Shown piece by piece: positions 18,550 through 27,225 of a stretch of 64,000 nt of DNA. The notes under the pieces are model-generated. The model was not told the DNA's origin. It made no database searches and saw only the letters and a program-made list of their open reading frames with translations. The position numbers were made by a program, and so were the translations under genes. Positions within the stretch are counted from its first letter, which is position 1; every line of letters starts with the position of its first letter. The stretch covers positions 868,001 to 932,000 of the forward strand of contig NZ_JAKMCP010000001.1 of NCBI RefSeq assembly GCF_022662105.1, given 5' to 3'. The DNA comes from Aestuariivivens sediminis. Lineage in GTDB: Bacteria; Bacteroidota; Bacteroidia; Flavobacteriales; Flavobacteriaceae.

Positions 18550-19701
18550 TTATTTTGAAATCAAAATACTCACCGCATTACCACCAAACCCCACCGCATT
18601 TACCAATATATATTTAAGGTGTTTGGGCGTTTCCTGCGCATAAAATGGCACATGGATAAACTGTTGGTGGCTCAACATCAATACAGCCATTTCCAGACTC
18701 AAAAGTCCTGAGGCCCCAAAACTGTGGCCTATTTTCCATTTATTGGTCGTTAAACCGGGTATCTTATTCCCGAACACGGCTTTAATGGCATTGTATTCGC
18801 TTAAATCCCCCTTCACCGTTCCTGGAGCATGCATGACAATGGCATCGACATCATCCGGCTGAAGATTTCCCAAAGCCATGGTCATGGAACGCTGAAAACA
18901 TTGGGCATCACTGGAAATAGAAATGTTATGCTCCAATATTTCCGTGGCATAGCCGTAGCCTTTTATTATAGCCAAAGCGTTATCTTTCACCCCTGCTTCC
19001 AGGCAGGCCATGGAAGCCCCTTCACCCAAAACCATGGTATTTTGTTTTTTAGCCAAATCCAAGGCCCTGCAGGGATACTCCCCTTTTTCCTTTGAGTAAA
19101 TTTTTAAGGCCTGCATCTGTGCAACTGTAAAAGGGGTTAACGGTGCCTCACTACCCCCAACCAAAAAGGATTTGCACATCCCTGAATTTATCCACGCAAT
19201 ACCATTTAATACCGCATGCAAGGCGGTAGAACAGGTTATGGAATGACTTACTTCCGGTCCTTGAGTCTGCAAGTCATGTGCCACCCAGGACGATATGTTT
19301 CCCAAAGTAGTCGTTGGAGAACTGAGCGTTTTGGCTCTGTTTTTCTTTAAAAAGTTTTCATGATAGGACTCAAAAAGACCGGTTGCACCCCGCGAGGAAC
19401 CAATATTAATCCCGAAATGGTCCAAAGCGGTCCAACCCGCCTCCTTTACGGCCTGCCGGGAGGCAAAAATGGCAAACAAAACCGTATCGTCCAGTGCTTT
19501 GTATTTATGATCATACTGTCTAAGGTATTCAATCTGCTGTCTGGCTTCTTCAGGAATTTCAGCCACATAAACAGGTGTATCCGATAGTGGTTTTGGGACC
19601 AAACCGTGATGATTATTCTGGTAGCCTGTCCAGGTTTCCTGTAATGAGGTCCCCAGGGGCGAGATAGAAGATATAGCCGTTATGGAAATTGGTTTTTGCA
19701 A
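18550..19701 (-). CDS. beta-ketoacyl synthase-like protein in the biotin cluster
   Basis: A 383-residue condensing enzyme of the FabF type. The full Cys-His-His set is present: Cys157 in SITCSTALHA, His291 in VMHAPGTVKGD and His326 in NKWKIGHSFGASG (with Lys321). It is therefore probably active rather than a chain-length factor. It lies 21 bp behind bioA. No bioC, bioH or other pimelate-forming gene is visible in the window, so a role in making the pimeloyl chain is an attractive inference. It is shorter than FabF (about 410 residues) and diverges in the N-terminal third. Confidence 0.85.
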   Translation of the reverse strand: MQKPISITAISSISPLGTSLQETWTGYQNNHHGLVPKPLSDTPVYVAEIPEEARQQIEYLRQYDHKYKALDDTVLFAIFASRQAVKEAGWTALDHFGINIGSSRGATGLFESYHENFLKKNRAKTLSSPTTTLGNISSWVAHDLQTQGPEVSHSITCSTALHAVLNGIAWINSGMCKSFLVGGSEAPLTPFTVAQMQALKIYSKEKGEYPCRALDLAKKQNTMVLGEGASMACLEAGVKDNALAIIKGYGYATEILEHNISISSDAQCFQRSMTMALGNLQPDDVDAIVMHAPGTVKGDLSEYNAIKAVFGNKIPGLTTNKWKIGHSFGASGLLSLEMAVLMLSHQQFIHVPFYAQETPKHLKYILVNAVGFGGNAVSILISK

Positions 19702-19722
19702 AGCCTGATTTTGGATGCAAAT

Positions 19723-20988
19723 TTATACTATTTCTAAGGCTTCTTCAATAACTTGATAGATTTTCTGTAATTGTTCATCGGAAATCACATAGGGCACCTG
19801 AATGTAAATGGTATTCCCAAGCGGTCTTAAAAATACACCGCGGTCCATAAAGAATTTTAACAATTTATCCCGCAAATGGCCATACCGTTCTATTTTAGTA
19901 TCCATATCCAACGCGAAAACTACACCTAAACACCTAATAGCCTTTACTTTTGGATGCTCCCGTACTTTATTTTTAAACCTTTCGTGGGAGGCTTCAATGC
20001 GCTTGATATTTCCCTGAATGTCTTTGGAGGTTAATAATTCAATCCCCGCTATAGCCGCCGCACAGGCCAGAGGGTTAGCCGAATAGGTATGACAATGAAA
20101 AAATCCTTTTGCAATATCATCGCTTAAAAAGGCCTCATAAACAGATTCCGTACAAGAGGTAATGGCCATGGGTAACAACCCGGCCGTTAGTGCTTTGCTC
20201 AAACACATGATATCCGGCTTGGTGTCCATGTGATCTGAGGCGAAATACATTCCCGTTTTTCCAAATCCGGTCATGACCTCATCGGCAATGGTTAGAATGC
20301 CATGGGTTTTACAAAACGAAAGGATATCGTTCAGGCCCCGGGCATCATGAATGGTCATTCCCGCCGCACCCTGCAACAGGGGTTCATAAATAAACCCTGC
20401 AATCTTATGGGAGGTGTTAAGGGTTTCGAGTTGTCTTAAAATACGCTCATGATTAGAGCCATCTGGAGTTGGAATGCGCTCAACTTCTATTAAAAAGTCC
20501 TCGAATGGGCCATTATAAACCGATAACCCGGACACACTCATAGCACCGAAGGTGTCCCCGTGAAACCCATTTTCGAAGGCAATAAACGTAGAGCGCTTGT
20601 CCCCGGTATTGAAATAATACTGAAGTACCATTTTTATGCCGGCTTCTACGGCCGTGGAACCATTGTCATTAAAAAAAATGCGGTTCTGATTATCCGGGAG
20701 AATCTGCATCAGTGCTTCCGATAATCTCACGGCCGGTTCATGGGTGAAATCACTAAACATCACCTGGTCCAACTGTTGCATTTGTTTATAAACCCGGTCT
20801 ACAATAAATGCATTGCAATGCCCATAAACAGCGGTATACCAGGAGGCAATCGCATCAATATACTCATTGCCCTGTTCATCGGTTAAGATACAGCCCCTGG
20901 CTTTTACAATACCCAAACTATTCGGGTTTAATTGATGTTGCCTCAAGGGGTGCCACAAATGTTTTTTATCACGATCCTGTAAACTCAT
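19723..20988 (-). CDS. bioA: adenosylmethionine-8-amino-7-oxononanoate aminotransferase
   Basis: A PLP-dependent class III aminotransferase of 421 residues. It makes 7,8-diaminopelargonate using SAM as amino donor. Motifs: the N-terminal LWHPLRQHQ and ASWYTAVYGHCN (substrate pocket), NGFHGDTFGAMSVSG, ADEVMTGFGKTG, and PLP Lys in MCLSKALTAGLLPM. The bioD stop and bioA start overlap by four bases, indicating translational coupling. Confidence 0.96.
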   Translation of the reverse strand: MSLQDRDKKHLWHPLRQHQLNPNSLGIVKARGCILTDEQGNEYIDAIASWYTAVYGHCNAFIVDRVYKQMQQLDQVMFSDFTHEPAVRLSEALMQILPDNQNRIFFNDNGSTAVEAGIKMVLQYYFNTGDKRSTFIAFENGFHGDTFGAMSVSGLSVYNGPFEDFLIEVERIPTPDGSNHERILRQLETLNTSHKIAGFIYEPLLQGAAGMTIHDARGLNDILSFCKTHGILTIADEVMTGFGKTGMYFASDHMDTKPDIMCLSKALTAGLLPMAITSCTESVYEAFLSDDIAKGFFHCHTYSANPLACAAAIAGIELLTSKDIQGNIKRIEASHERFKNKVREHPKVKAIRCLGVVFALDMDTKIERYGHLRDKLLKFFMDRGVFLRPLGNTIYIQVPYVISDEQLQKIYQVIEEALEIV

Positions 20989-21596
20989 AAGCTTGTTTTA
21001 AACCGTTCGGCATATTCTTTTATGACATTATGGTCAAAATAGGGTTCTTCCTCAATGCGTCCTATAACGGGAATCCCTGTCATTTTTTTGATAATCTCCT
21101 CGGTACTGGCATGTTCATTCCCACTAAAAATCAAAGCCACCTTAAACCCTTTATCCTTCAGCGTATTAACGGTTAACAAGGTATGATTGATGCTGCCTAA
21201 ATAGTGTCGTGAGACCACAATAACCTTATAACCGGGCTTTATCATATCCAAAACAGTATGTCCTTGGTTTAAGGGTACCATTAATCCTCCGGCACCTTCA
21301 ATAACCAAATGATTGTTGGTTTTAGGAGTTTTAATGGCTTTCAATTCAATTTCAATTCCATCAATTTTCGCCGCTGCATGCGGACTCATAGGGGTTGTAA
21401 GGGCATAGGCATTAGAATGGAACACCGATTTGGAATTGGACACCCATTTTTTAACTTTATAGGTATCGCAATGATCGAGATCCCCCGCTTGAACGGGTTT
21501 CCAATAATCGGCTTCCAGGGCTTCCGTAACTATGGCAGAAACTATGGTTTTACCGACGTCGGTTCCTATACCTGTTATGAAATATGTTTTTTTCAT
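20985..21596 (-). CDS. bioD: dethiobiotin synthetase
   Basis: A 203-residue ATP-dependent carboxylase that closes the ureido ring. It has the P-loop GIGTDVGKTIVS, WKPVQAGDLDHCDT, and VIEGAGGLMVPLN. Placed between bioF (79-bp gap) and bioA (4-bp overlap) in a bioF-bioD-bioA-KAS unit. Confidence 0.95.
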   Translation of the reverse strand: MKKTYFITGIGTDVGKTIVSAIVTEALEADYWKPVQAGDLDHCDTYKVKKWVSNSKSVFHSNAYALTTPMSPHAAAKIDGIEIELKAIKTPKTNNHLVIEGAGGLMVPLNQGHTVLDMIKPGYKVIVVSRHYLGSINHTLLTVNTLKDKGFKVALIFSGNEHASTEEIIKKMTGIPVIGRIEEEPYFDHNVIKEYAERFKTSL

Positions 21597-21675
21597 GTGC
21601 TTTTATTCTGAAGGCTTAGCCCAAAATGATCCTTTAAATATCATGGTTCTGTAGTTTCAGGGATCAAAATAACGA

Positions 21676-22899
21676 TTAAATCTCAAACATGGACAGCGTC
21701 TCTAAAACATGGATTATTTCTTCTTCTGAATTATAGGCGTGCAAGCAAAAGCGCAAGCGCTCCTGACCTTTAGGCACTGTAGGCGATAATATCGGCTTAA
21801 CCCCATAACCATTGGATTGTAAGATCCTTGCCAGATGCTTCACCTTCGCATTTCCGGGAATGACACAACTATGAATGGCCGAGTCACTCTCTATAAAGCC
21901 CCGAATCTCTTCGGGCGCCTCACCCCGGGACACTGCATTCAGTTTTAATCGTTTAATTTCAGCTTTAAACACCATAATGTTTTGATGTAATTTTCGAATA
22001 TTGGGATGCCATTTTTCCCTATGTTGATCCCCTGATAGGGCGTTGTCGGTCTTGTACAGTTCATTGTAAATGGTATGGACTGTTGCCAAACTATGCGGTG
22101 GCAAGGCCGTTGTATAGATCAGGCTACGTGAAAAGTTAACCAAGTATTCTTTTAAGGTTTCACTGCCTAAAATGGCAGCACCATGACACCCCAATGCCTT
22201 TCCAAAAGTAACGAGTCTGGCGAACACCTCTTTCTCAATTCCAAATTTTTGGACCAATCCAACCCCATTTTCACCAAACACACCAACGGCATGGGCCTCA
22301 TCGATGATCAAATGGGCAGTATGCGCTTTGCAGAGTTGTACCAGCGTTTCCAGATCCGGGGAATCCCCATCCATGGAGAATACCGATTCTGTGACGATAT
22401 AGACCACCTCGTTATTTCGCGTCTTTAGAAGTCGAGCCAGATGAAGACTTAAATCTTCGATGTTATTATGTTTAAACTTATAAGCCTTTGCATGACTCAT
22501 ACTTATGCCGTCCCGTATGGAGGCATGGATGTATTCATCAAAAAGAATGATGTCTCCTCGTTGTGGTACACAGGAAAAAAATCCCAAATTGGCATCGTAG
22601 CCCGAATTAAAAACCAGCGCCGCCGCACTCTGGTGAAATTCACAAAGAACAGCCTCTAAAGCGGCATAAAGCGGATGATTCCCGGAAAGCAATCGAGAAC
22701 CTGTACTTCCATTTTGATGCATGTTATGATGCATTAAATAGGCATGTGTTTTTTCAAACACGTCTTTAGCCCTTGCAAAACCTAAATAATCATTCGATGA
22801 AAAATCCACCAAATGACCTGGTGTCTCTAATTGACGAAAGGCATTAGTTTCTTTTCTAAAATCGAGTTTTTTCTGAAGGTTTTGAGGAAATGGTCCCAT
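21676..22899 (-). CDS. bioF: 8-amino-7-oxononanoate synthase
   Basis: A PLP-dependent alpha-oxoamine synthase of about 407 residues when started at the Met at 22899 (MGPFPQNLQKKLDFRK). The longer frame to 22983 would overlap the divergent GNAT gene. Motifs: DFSSNDYLGFA, NGSTGSRLLSGNHPLYAALE, FNSGYDANLGF, DEAHAVGVFGENG, and the PLP Lys in VTFGKALGCHGAAI. It condenses pimeloyl-thioester with alanine, the first committed biotin step, and is the first gene of the bio unit. Confidence 0.95.
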   Translation of the reverse strand: MGPFPQNLQKKLDFRKETNAFRQLETPGHLVDFSSNDYLGFARAKDVFEKTHAYLMHHNMHQNGSTGSRLLSGNHPLYAALEAVLCEFHQSAAALVFNSGYDANLGFFSCVPQRGDIILFDEYIHASIRDGISMSHAKAYKFKHNNIEDLSLHLARLLKTRNNEVVYIVTESVFSMDGDSPDLETLVQLCKAHTAHLIIDEAHAVGVFGENGVGLVQKFGIEKEVFARLVTFGKALGCHGAAILGSETLKEYLVNFSRSLIYTTALPPHSLATVHTIYNELYKTDNALSGDQHREKWHPNIRKLHQNIMVFKAEIKRLKLNAVSRGEAPEEIRGFIESDSAIHSCVIPGNAKVKHLARILQSNGYGVKPILSPTVPKGQERLRFCLHAYNSEEEIIHVLETLSMFEI

Positions 22900-22963
22900 A
22901 AAACAAATGTATATAAAATACCTATCTTTATACGCATGTTTTTCTTCTTGAACATAACACGTC

Positions 22964-23515
22964 ATGCATATACTATCTGGCACTATATCCTATCAAAGGG
23001 CGGCATCTGATGATGAGCTCCGTCAAATTTTAGCGCTTCAACAAAAAAATTTGCCTCAATCGCTATCTTTAAAAGAGCGAGAACAAGAAGGTTTTGTAAC
23101 GGTCGTCCATTCTTTTGAGCTATTGAAACAAATGAATGCCGCCTGTTCGCATATTATTGCCAAATACCAGGGTGAGGTTATAGGTTATGCCCTATGCATG
23201 ACCAAAGATTTTAAATTAAAAATTCCCGTTCTTATCCCCATGTTCAACGAAATTGAATCCGTAATTACCGATACTTCCACTTATGTAGTTATGGGGCAAA
23301 TTTGTATCGACAAGCACATGAGGGGGCTAGGTATATTCAGGGGATTATATGAATACATGTCACGGACCTTAAAAAACAAATTTAATATGATCATCACTGA
23401 GGTGGATATTAAAAACACCCGATCTTCCAATGCCCATAAATCGGTAGGATTTAGACTCTTAACCCACTATGAATCCAATCATCAGGGCTGGGAACTCATT
23501 GGATTGGATCTGTAG
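22964..23515 (+). CDS. GNAT-family N-acetyltransferase
   Basis: A 183-residue acetyltransferase. The acetyl-CoA-binding stretch is VVMGQICIDKHMRGLGIFRGLYEYM (motif A, R-G-x-G form). The end VDIKNTRSSNAHKSVGFRLL is motif B. Substrate unknown. Divergent from bioF with 64 bp between the starts; a TATCTTTA box near 22922 is a possible -7 element. Confidence 0.82.
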   Translation: MHILSGTISYQRAASDDELRQILALQQKNLPQSLSLKEREQEGFVTVVHSFELLKQMNAACSHIIAKYQGEVIGYALCMTKDFKLKIPVLIPMFNEIESVITDTSTYVVMGQICIDKHMRGLGIFRGLYEYMSRTLKNKFNMIITEVDIKNTRSSNAHKSVGFRLLTHYESNHQGWELIGLDL

Positions 23516-23577
23516 TTCCGTTCCTTCAAAGTTTTAGCTCATAACCATTGCCGGGAGCGCATTGAAGAATAGTTTTG

Positions 23578-23585
23578 TATTTTTG
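23578..23585 (+). promoter_or_regulatory. flavobacterial -7 box upstream of the DUF3157-like gene
   Basis: TATTTTTG fits the Bacteroidota TAnnTTTG -7 consensus exactly and ends 25 bp before the ATG at 23611. No well-spaced -33 TTTG is obvious. Confidence 0.5.
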
Positions 23586-23610
23586 GAATTCATATTAAAC
23601 CAAATGAGCT

Positions 23611-24063
23611 ATGAAAAATGGATTTTTTCTTTATCTGTGTCTTTTGTTTTCCGGTTTGGGTTTTGCTCAAAACAATTATATTGTAAAAACGGAAGATGGT
23701 CGTCGGGTATTACTTAAAGCAGACTATACATGGGAATATATTGATGCCGCACCCAATAAAACGATGACGGAAGTCCCTCAAATATCCCATTCCAAAACGG
23801 ACAAGGCGTGTCAGTTAACCCCGGATTTTGTAGAACCAAAATTGGACCAAAAGATTCAAAACCAATTAAAAAAAGGTCGGGCAACCCTAGATCATATCAA
23901 ACAAAAAGTAGCTAAAGATTACGAGTGTTCCGTTGAAGATGTCCTATTATTGCGGGTCTCGGAGCAAAAATCCAAAGGAAGCTATGACTTCTGTGCAAAC
24001 GGCCGGAAGGTCTCCTATAAACGTGTCGGTAATGCCATTATTGAAAAAGGCAAACTATTTTAA
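23611..24063 (+). CDS. DUF3157-like secreted protein
   Basis: A 150-residue protein with a signal peptide ending GLGFAQ. The opening VKTEDGRRVLLKADYTWEYID is the conserved start of the DUF3157 family, whose function is unknown to me. The second half (about 70-150) is rich in Lys and contains two Cys (DYECSVEDV, YDFCANGRKV) that could form a disulfide. It is convergent with the TonB-receptor gene, 30 bp away. Confidence 0.75.
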   Translation: MKNGFFLYLCLLFSGLGFAQNNYIVKTEDGRRVLLKADYTWEYIDAAPNKTMTEVPQISHSKTDKACQLTPDFVEPKLDQKIQNQLKKGRATLDHIKQKVAKDYECSVEDVLLLRVSEQKSKGSYDFCANGRKVSYKRVGNAIIEKGKLF

Positions 24064-24093
24064 ATTTTAAAAAATGGCATGCTTGGTGGTTTA

Positions 24094-26502
24094 TTAGTAA
24101 CTGTACTTTAACGACAGTATGTAATTCCTTCCTGCAGCCGTTATGCCAGAAGAATAGGGTCGATACCGTTCATCGGTGATATTCTCAATGCCGGCCGTAA
24201 GGACTAAGGACTCATGAAGTTGATACTGCGTCCTTAAATTTAATGTCATCCATGACGGAGAATAGGGATTGCCCCTAACATCTGAGGCATATAAATACGC
24301 TTTACTGGTCTCTGAAGGCGCTAACTGGTTAAATGAAAATGGGCCATTGAAATTGATAAAGGCATCCGCTTTAAAATGGTTTGAGGTCCAAATGACATGT
24401 ACATCTCCGAAATCTGGCGCGGCATGCCGAACAGGCACTTCGGTACCGTCGTCTTCCTCCATGCCTCCAACAACGCTGTAATGGGCCTTTAACCTCAGGT
24501 TTCTGGAAATCTGTGCATTACATCCCATTTCAAATCCATATATCCGTGCTTCGGAGGCATTTTGAATGGCCTGAACATGGCTCAGTTCGCCATCATAATC
24601 AATTTGGGTATCCCCATTTAAGGTATAAGCCCTTCGGACCAGGGCATTATCCAAATAGGTATAATAAGAGCTTAGATCCAGCACTATATTTTTAAAATGT
24701 AATTTCAGACCCAATTCGCCTCCATAGGCGTATTCCGGCCTTAAATGGTCGTTTGGTACCACGACGGAACCGGGTTCAGAATCGAATACTTTGCCAATAT
24801 CGTCAATGTTTGGTGCTCTGAAGGCAGATGATGCATTTAAACGCCACACCAGGGTAGAATTGGGCATCCACGTTATACCCGCCGTTCCCGTCAATGCTCC
24901 GGATGTATTTTTGGAGGAATTAAACGGTAGGTTTAAAAAGACATTATTCTCCTCAAAATCAGCTTTAGAAACAACATGGTTAAAACGTAATCCCGACTGA
25001 AATACAAATTTAACATGGGGTTTGTATTTTAAGCTCGAGTACACCGCAGCGGATTGCCAGGTGGCGCCATTGGGGTATCTCGAAACATCCGGAGAAACCA
25101 TTTTGGTATCAATGTTTTCCTCTCGCCCGCTAGAGTGCACCTTATTGAAAACATATTCTGCGCCATAAAAGAATTCTGTCTTTGAATTTAGCCGCTTTTC
25201 AAAATCAACGTTTACGGAATAGGCCTCTACCGTTTCTTCCCGTATATTTCTCAGGCTGGATTGAAAGTCCCGATCCATCCTACTTTCCTGGAAATTTTGG
25301 TAGGCTACAGTTGCCTTTATTTTGTCGTATAAGTTCGACCCACTGCTCAACTTAGTCAGGTGAAAGTTAGTCATGAACCAGTTTTGCGGGCCATAATTCC
25401 ATTCGGCAGAACGCAAGTTATCCCCTCTGTATCGAATTAAACGGTCGTACCTTGGTATATTTGAACTTGATGTATAGTAAAGCCCCAGGTCAAAACTTAA
25501 GTGTTTGGTGGCTTCGTGTCGTATTTTTTGAAGCAGGTTAATTTGATGGTATCCCGTGTATTTTTGAACCAGGGGATCACTATTTTCAACCATGAGGTCC
25601 TCGTTGTTGATACGTGCAATGAATTCCGGTCTTAAATAGGTTTTGGGGCCATGCTTACCCATCCTTAAATCACCAAAATCCGTATAGCTTAAACTTGTAT
25701 AAAAGGCCCATTTTTTATAGCCTAAATTCACATCGACATGCCCGGTATTTTCCTGATTCGCCGAGGCGTATCTCAGCACGGCATGAGACTTATACAATAA
25801 GGAATCTTTATAGGAAAGTTCTGGTTGTTGCGAATAAAACCCCATGACCCCGCCTATGGCATCACTACCATAAATAACAGAGCCGGCTCCTAAGGTGACT
25901 TCGGTTCGCTGAATCGAAAAGGGGTCGATTGAGATCACATTATGTAAATTACCCCCTCTAAAAATAGCATTATTCATTCTCACCCCGTCGACAGTAATTA
26001 ACAACCTGTTGGTAGAAAATCCCCGAATCATGGGACTTCCTCCCCCTAACTGACTTTTCTGCACAAAGACTTGCCCGGTGTTCTCCAATACATCTGCACT
26101 GGTTTGGGGATTTTCGAAGTTGATTTTTTCTTCATTAATACTGATTATCTTTTGAGGAATATCGCGTTTATTTTGTTCAAATTTAGATGCCGAAACCACA
26201 ATCTCTTCCAATCCTAAGGTATTCGATTCTAAAAAGACCAGACCATTTTCATCGATATCCTCTTTTCTCATGGATGTCAACACATGGGTTAAATGCTGAA
26301 AATAGATGAATTCTGAATCATAAAACCGATCTAAAGAGGCCTCTCCTTTAAAATTGGATATCACACTTTTAGATTTATCTGTATTATAAATGGCCACCCC
26401 ATAAACCGGTTCATGGGTTAGTTTGTTGAGAATTTTAATTTGCTGTGCTTGCGTAACCCCTATAACTAATAAAAAGAAAAGTGTTGGTTGGAAGCGTTTC
26501 AT
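24094..26502 (-). CDS. TonB-dependent outer-membrane receptor (HmuR/haem-like group)
   Basis: An 802-residue TonB receptor. In order: signal peptide (IGVTQAQQ); short CarboxypepD-reg-like domain (about 22-95, with the family's GVAIYNTDKSKSVIS); TonB box-like LEEIVVSASKFEQ; plug domain (LGGGSPMIRGFSTNRLLITVDGVRMNN, GAGSVIYGSDAIGGVMGFY); and barrel ending NITDERYRPYSSGITAAGRNYILSLKYSY. The plug motifs and C-terminus match the haemoglobin/transferrin receptor-like group, so an iron or haem source is plausible but unproven. It follows recO by 3 bp. Confidence 0.9.
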   Translation of the reverse strand: MKRFQPTLFFLLVIGVTQAQQIKILNKLTHEPVYGVAIYNTDKSKSVISNFKGEASLDRFYDSEFIYFQHLTHVLTSMRKEDIDENGLVFLESNTLGLEEIVVSASKFEQNKRDIPQKIISINEEKINFENPQTSADVLENTGQVFVQKSQLGGGSPMIRGFSTNRLLITVDGVRMNNAIFRGGNLHNVISIDPFSIQRTEVTLGAGSVIYGSDAIGGVMGFYSQQPELSYKDSLLYKSHAVLRYASANQENTGHVDVNLGYKKWAFYTSLSYTDFGDLRMGKHGPKTYLRPEFIARINNEDLMVENSDPLVQKYTGYHQINLLQKIRHEATKHLSFDLGLYYTSSSNIPRYDRLIRYRGDNLRSAEWNYGPQNWFMTNFHLTKLSSGSNLYDKIKATVAYQNFQESRMDRDFQSSLRNIREETVEAYSVNVDFEKRLNSKTEFFYGAEYVFNKVHSSGREENIDTKMVSPDVSRYPNGATWQSAAVYSSLKYKPHVKFVFQSGLRFNHVVSKADFEENNVFLNLPFNSSKNTSGALTGTAGITWMPNSTLVWRLNASSAFRAPNIDDIGKVFDSEPGSVVVPNDHLRPEYAYGGELGLKLHFKNIVLDLSSYYTYLDNALVRRAYTLNGDTQIDYDGELSHVQAIQNASEARIYGFEMGCNAQISRNLRLKAHYSVVGGMEEDDGTEVPVRHAAPDFGDVHVIWTSNHFKADAFINFNGPFSFNQLAPSETSKAYLYASDVRGNPYSPSWMTLNLRTQYQLHESLVLTAGIENITDERYRPYSSGITAAGRNYILSLKYSY

Positions 26503-26505
26503 GTT

Positions 26506-27225
26506 TTAGTTAAAAACTTGGTTAAAGATTGGTAAGGATCTGGGATATTTAAAATGTCCCAAATGCATCCCAAAATAGCGCAACATCAAATCCAAAAAGG
26601 ATTGCCTTTGTTTTGATTTGATTTTTACTGTGTTTAAGTCATCAAATGTCGTGCCTAACAGTTGTTTTAAAAGTACAATATTTTCACCTGAAATCGTATG
26701 GTTATGGACTTCCCTGGCGACAAATTTTCCCTCCTGCAAATTAAAAAATGGATGTCCCATAGTGCTGATATCAGGATAGAACCCTAAATATTTGGTTAGT
26801 TTAAGTAAAAATAAGACATGGAAGTTGGTATACTCTGAATGGGAGTCCAGCCATTGCAAGGTCGTTTCCAAATAGCTGAATAGGATCTTATTCTCCTCTT
26901 CCTCCTGCAACACTCCGGAGAGCACTTCAGCGATGAACATGGCTATGGCACTTTTAAATACATTGGTATGAATGGTTTCATATAAATAACCCGTTTTCAT
27001 TTCCTTAATGGTCTGTAACGCTCTGTTTTCTTTATATATCATCACCACTTCCAACTGGGATAGCAGCTGAAAATAAGCGGCTTTGGCATGCCCTCTCTTA
27101 CTCTGCAGCACGTTGCGCAACAGGACGCTAACAACACCCCGCTTTTCGGTATAACATCTTATAATTAAATCACTGTCCCGATATTTAATTTTTGATAAAA
27201 CAATGGCTTTTGTTGATATCAGCAT
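26506..27225 (-). CDS. recO: DNA repair protein RecO
   Basis: A 239-residue protein. The N-terminal OB fold begins STKAIVLSKIKYRDSDLIIRCYTEKRG and continues with VLRNVLQSKRGHAKAAYFQLLSQLEVV. The C-terminal helical part matches RecO, though the zinc-binding Cys set of some RecO proteins is absent, as is common in flavobacteria. RecO loads RecA with RecR. Its ATG overlaps the PorZ stop (TAATG), a sign of translational coupling. Confidence 0.92.
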   Translation of the reverse strand: MLISTKAIVLSKIKYRDSDLIIRCYTEKRGVVSVLLRNVLQSKRGHAKAAYFQLLSQLEVVMIYKENRALQTIKEMKTGYLYETIHTNVFKSAIAMFIAEVLSGVLQEEEENKILFSYLETTLQWLDSHSEYTNFHVLFLLKLTKYLGFYPDISTMGHPFFNLQEGKFVAREVHNHTISGENIVLLKQLLGTTFDDLNTVKIKSKQRQSFLDLMLRYFGMHLGHFKYPRSLPIFNQVFN

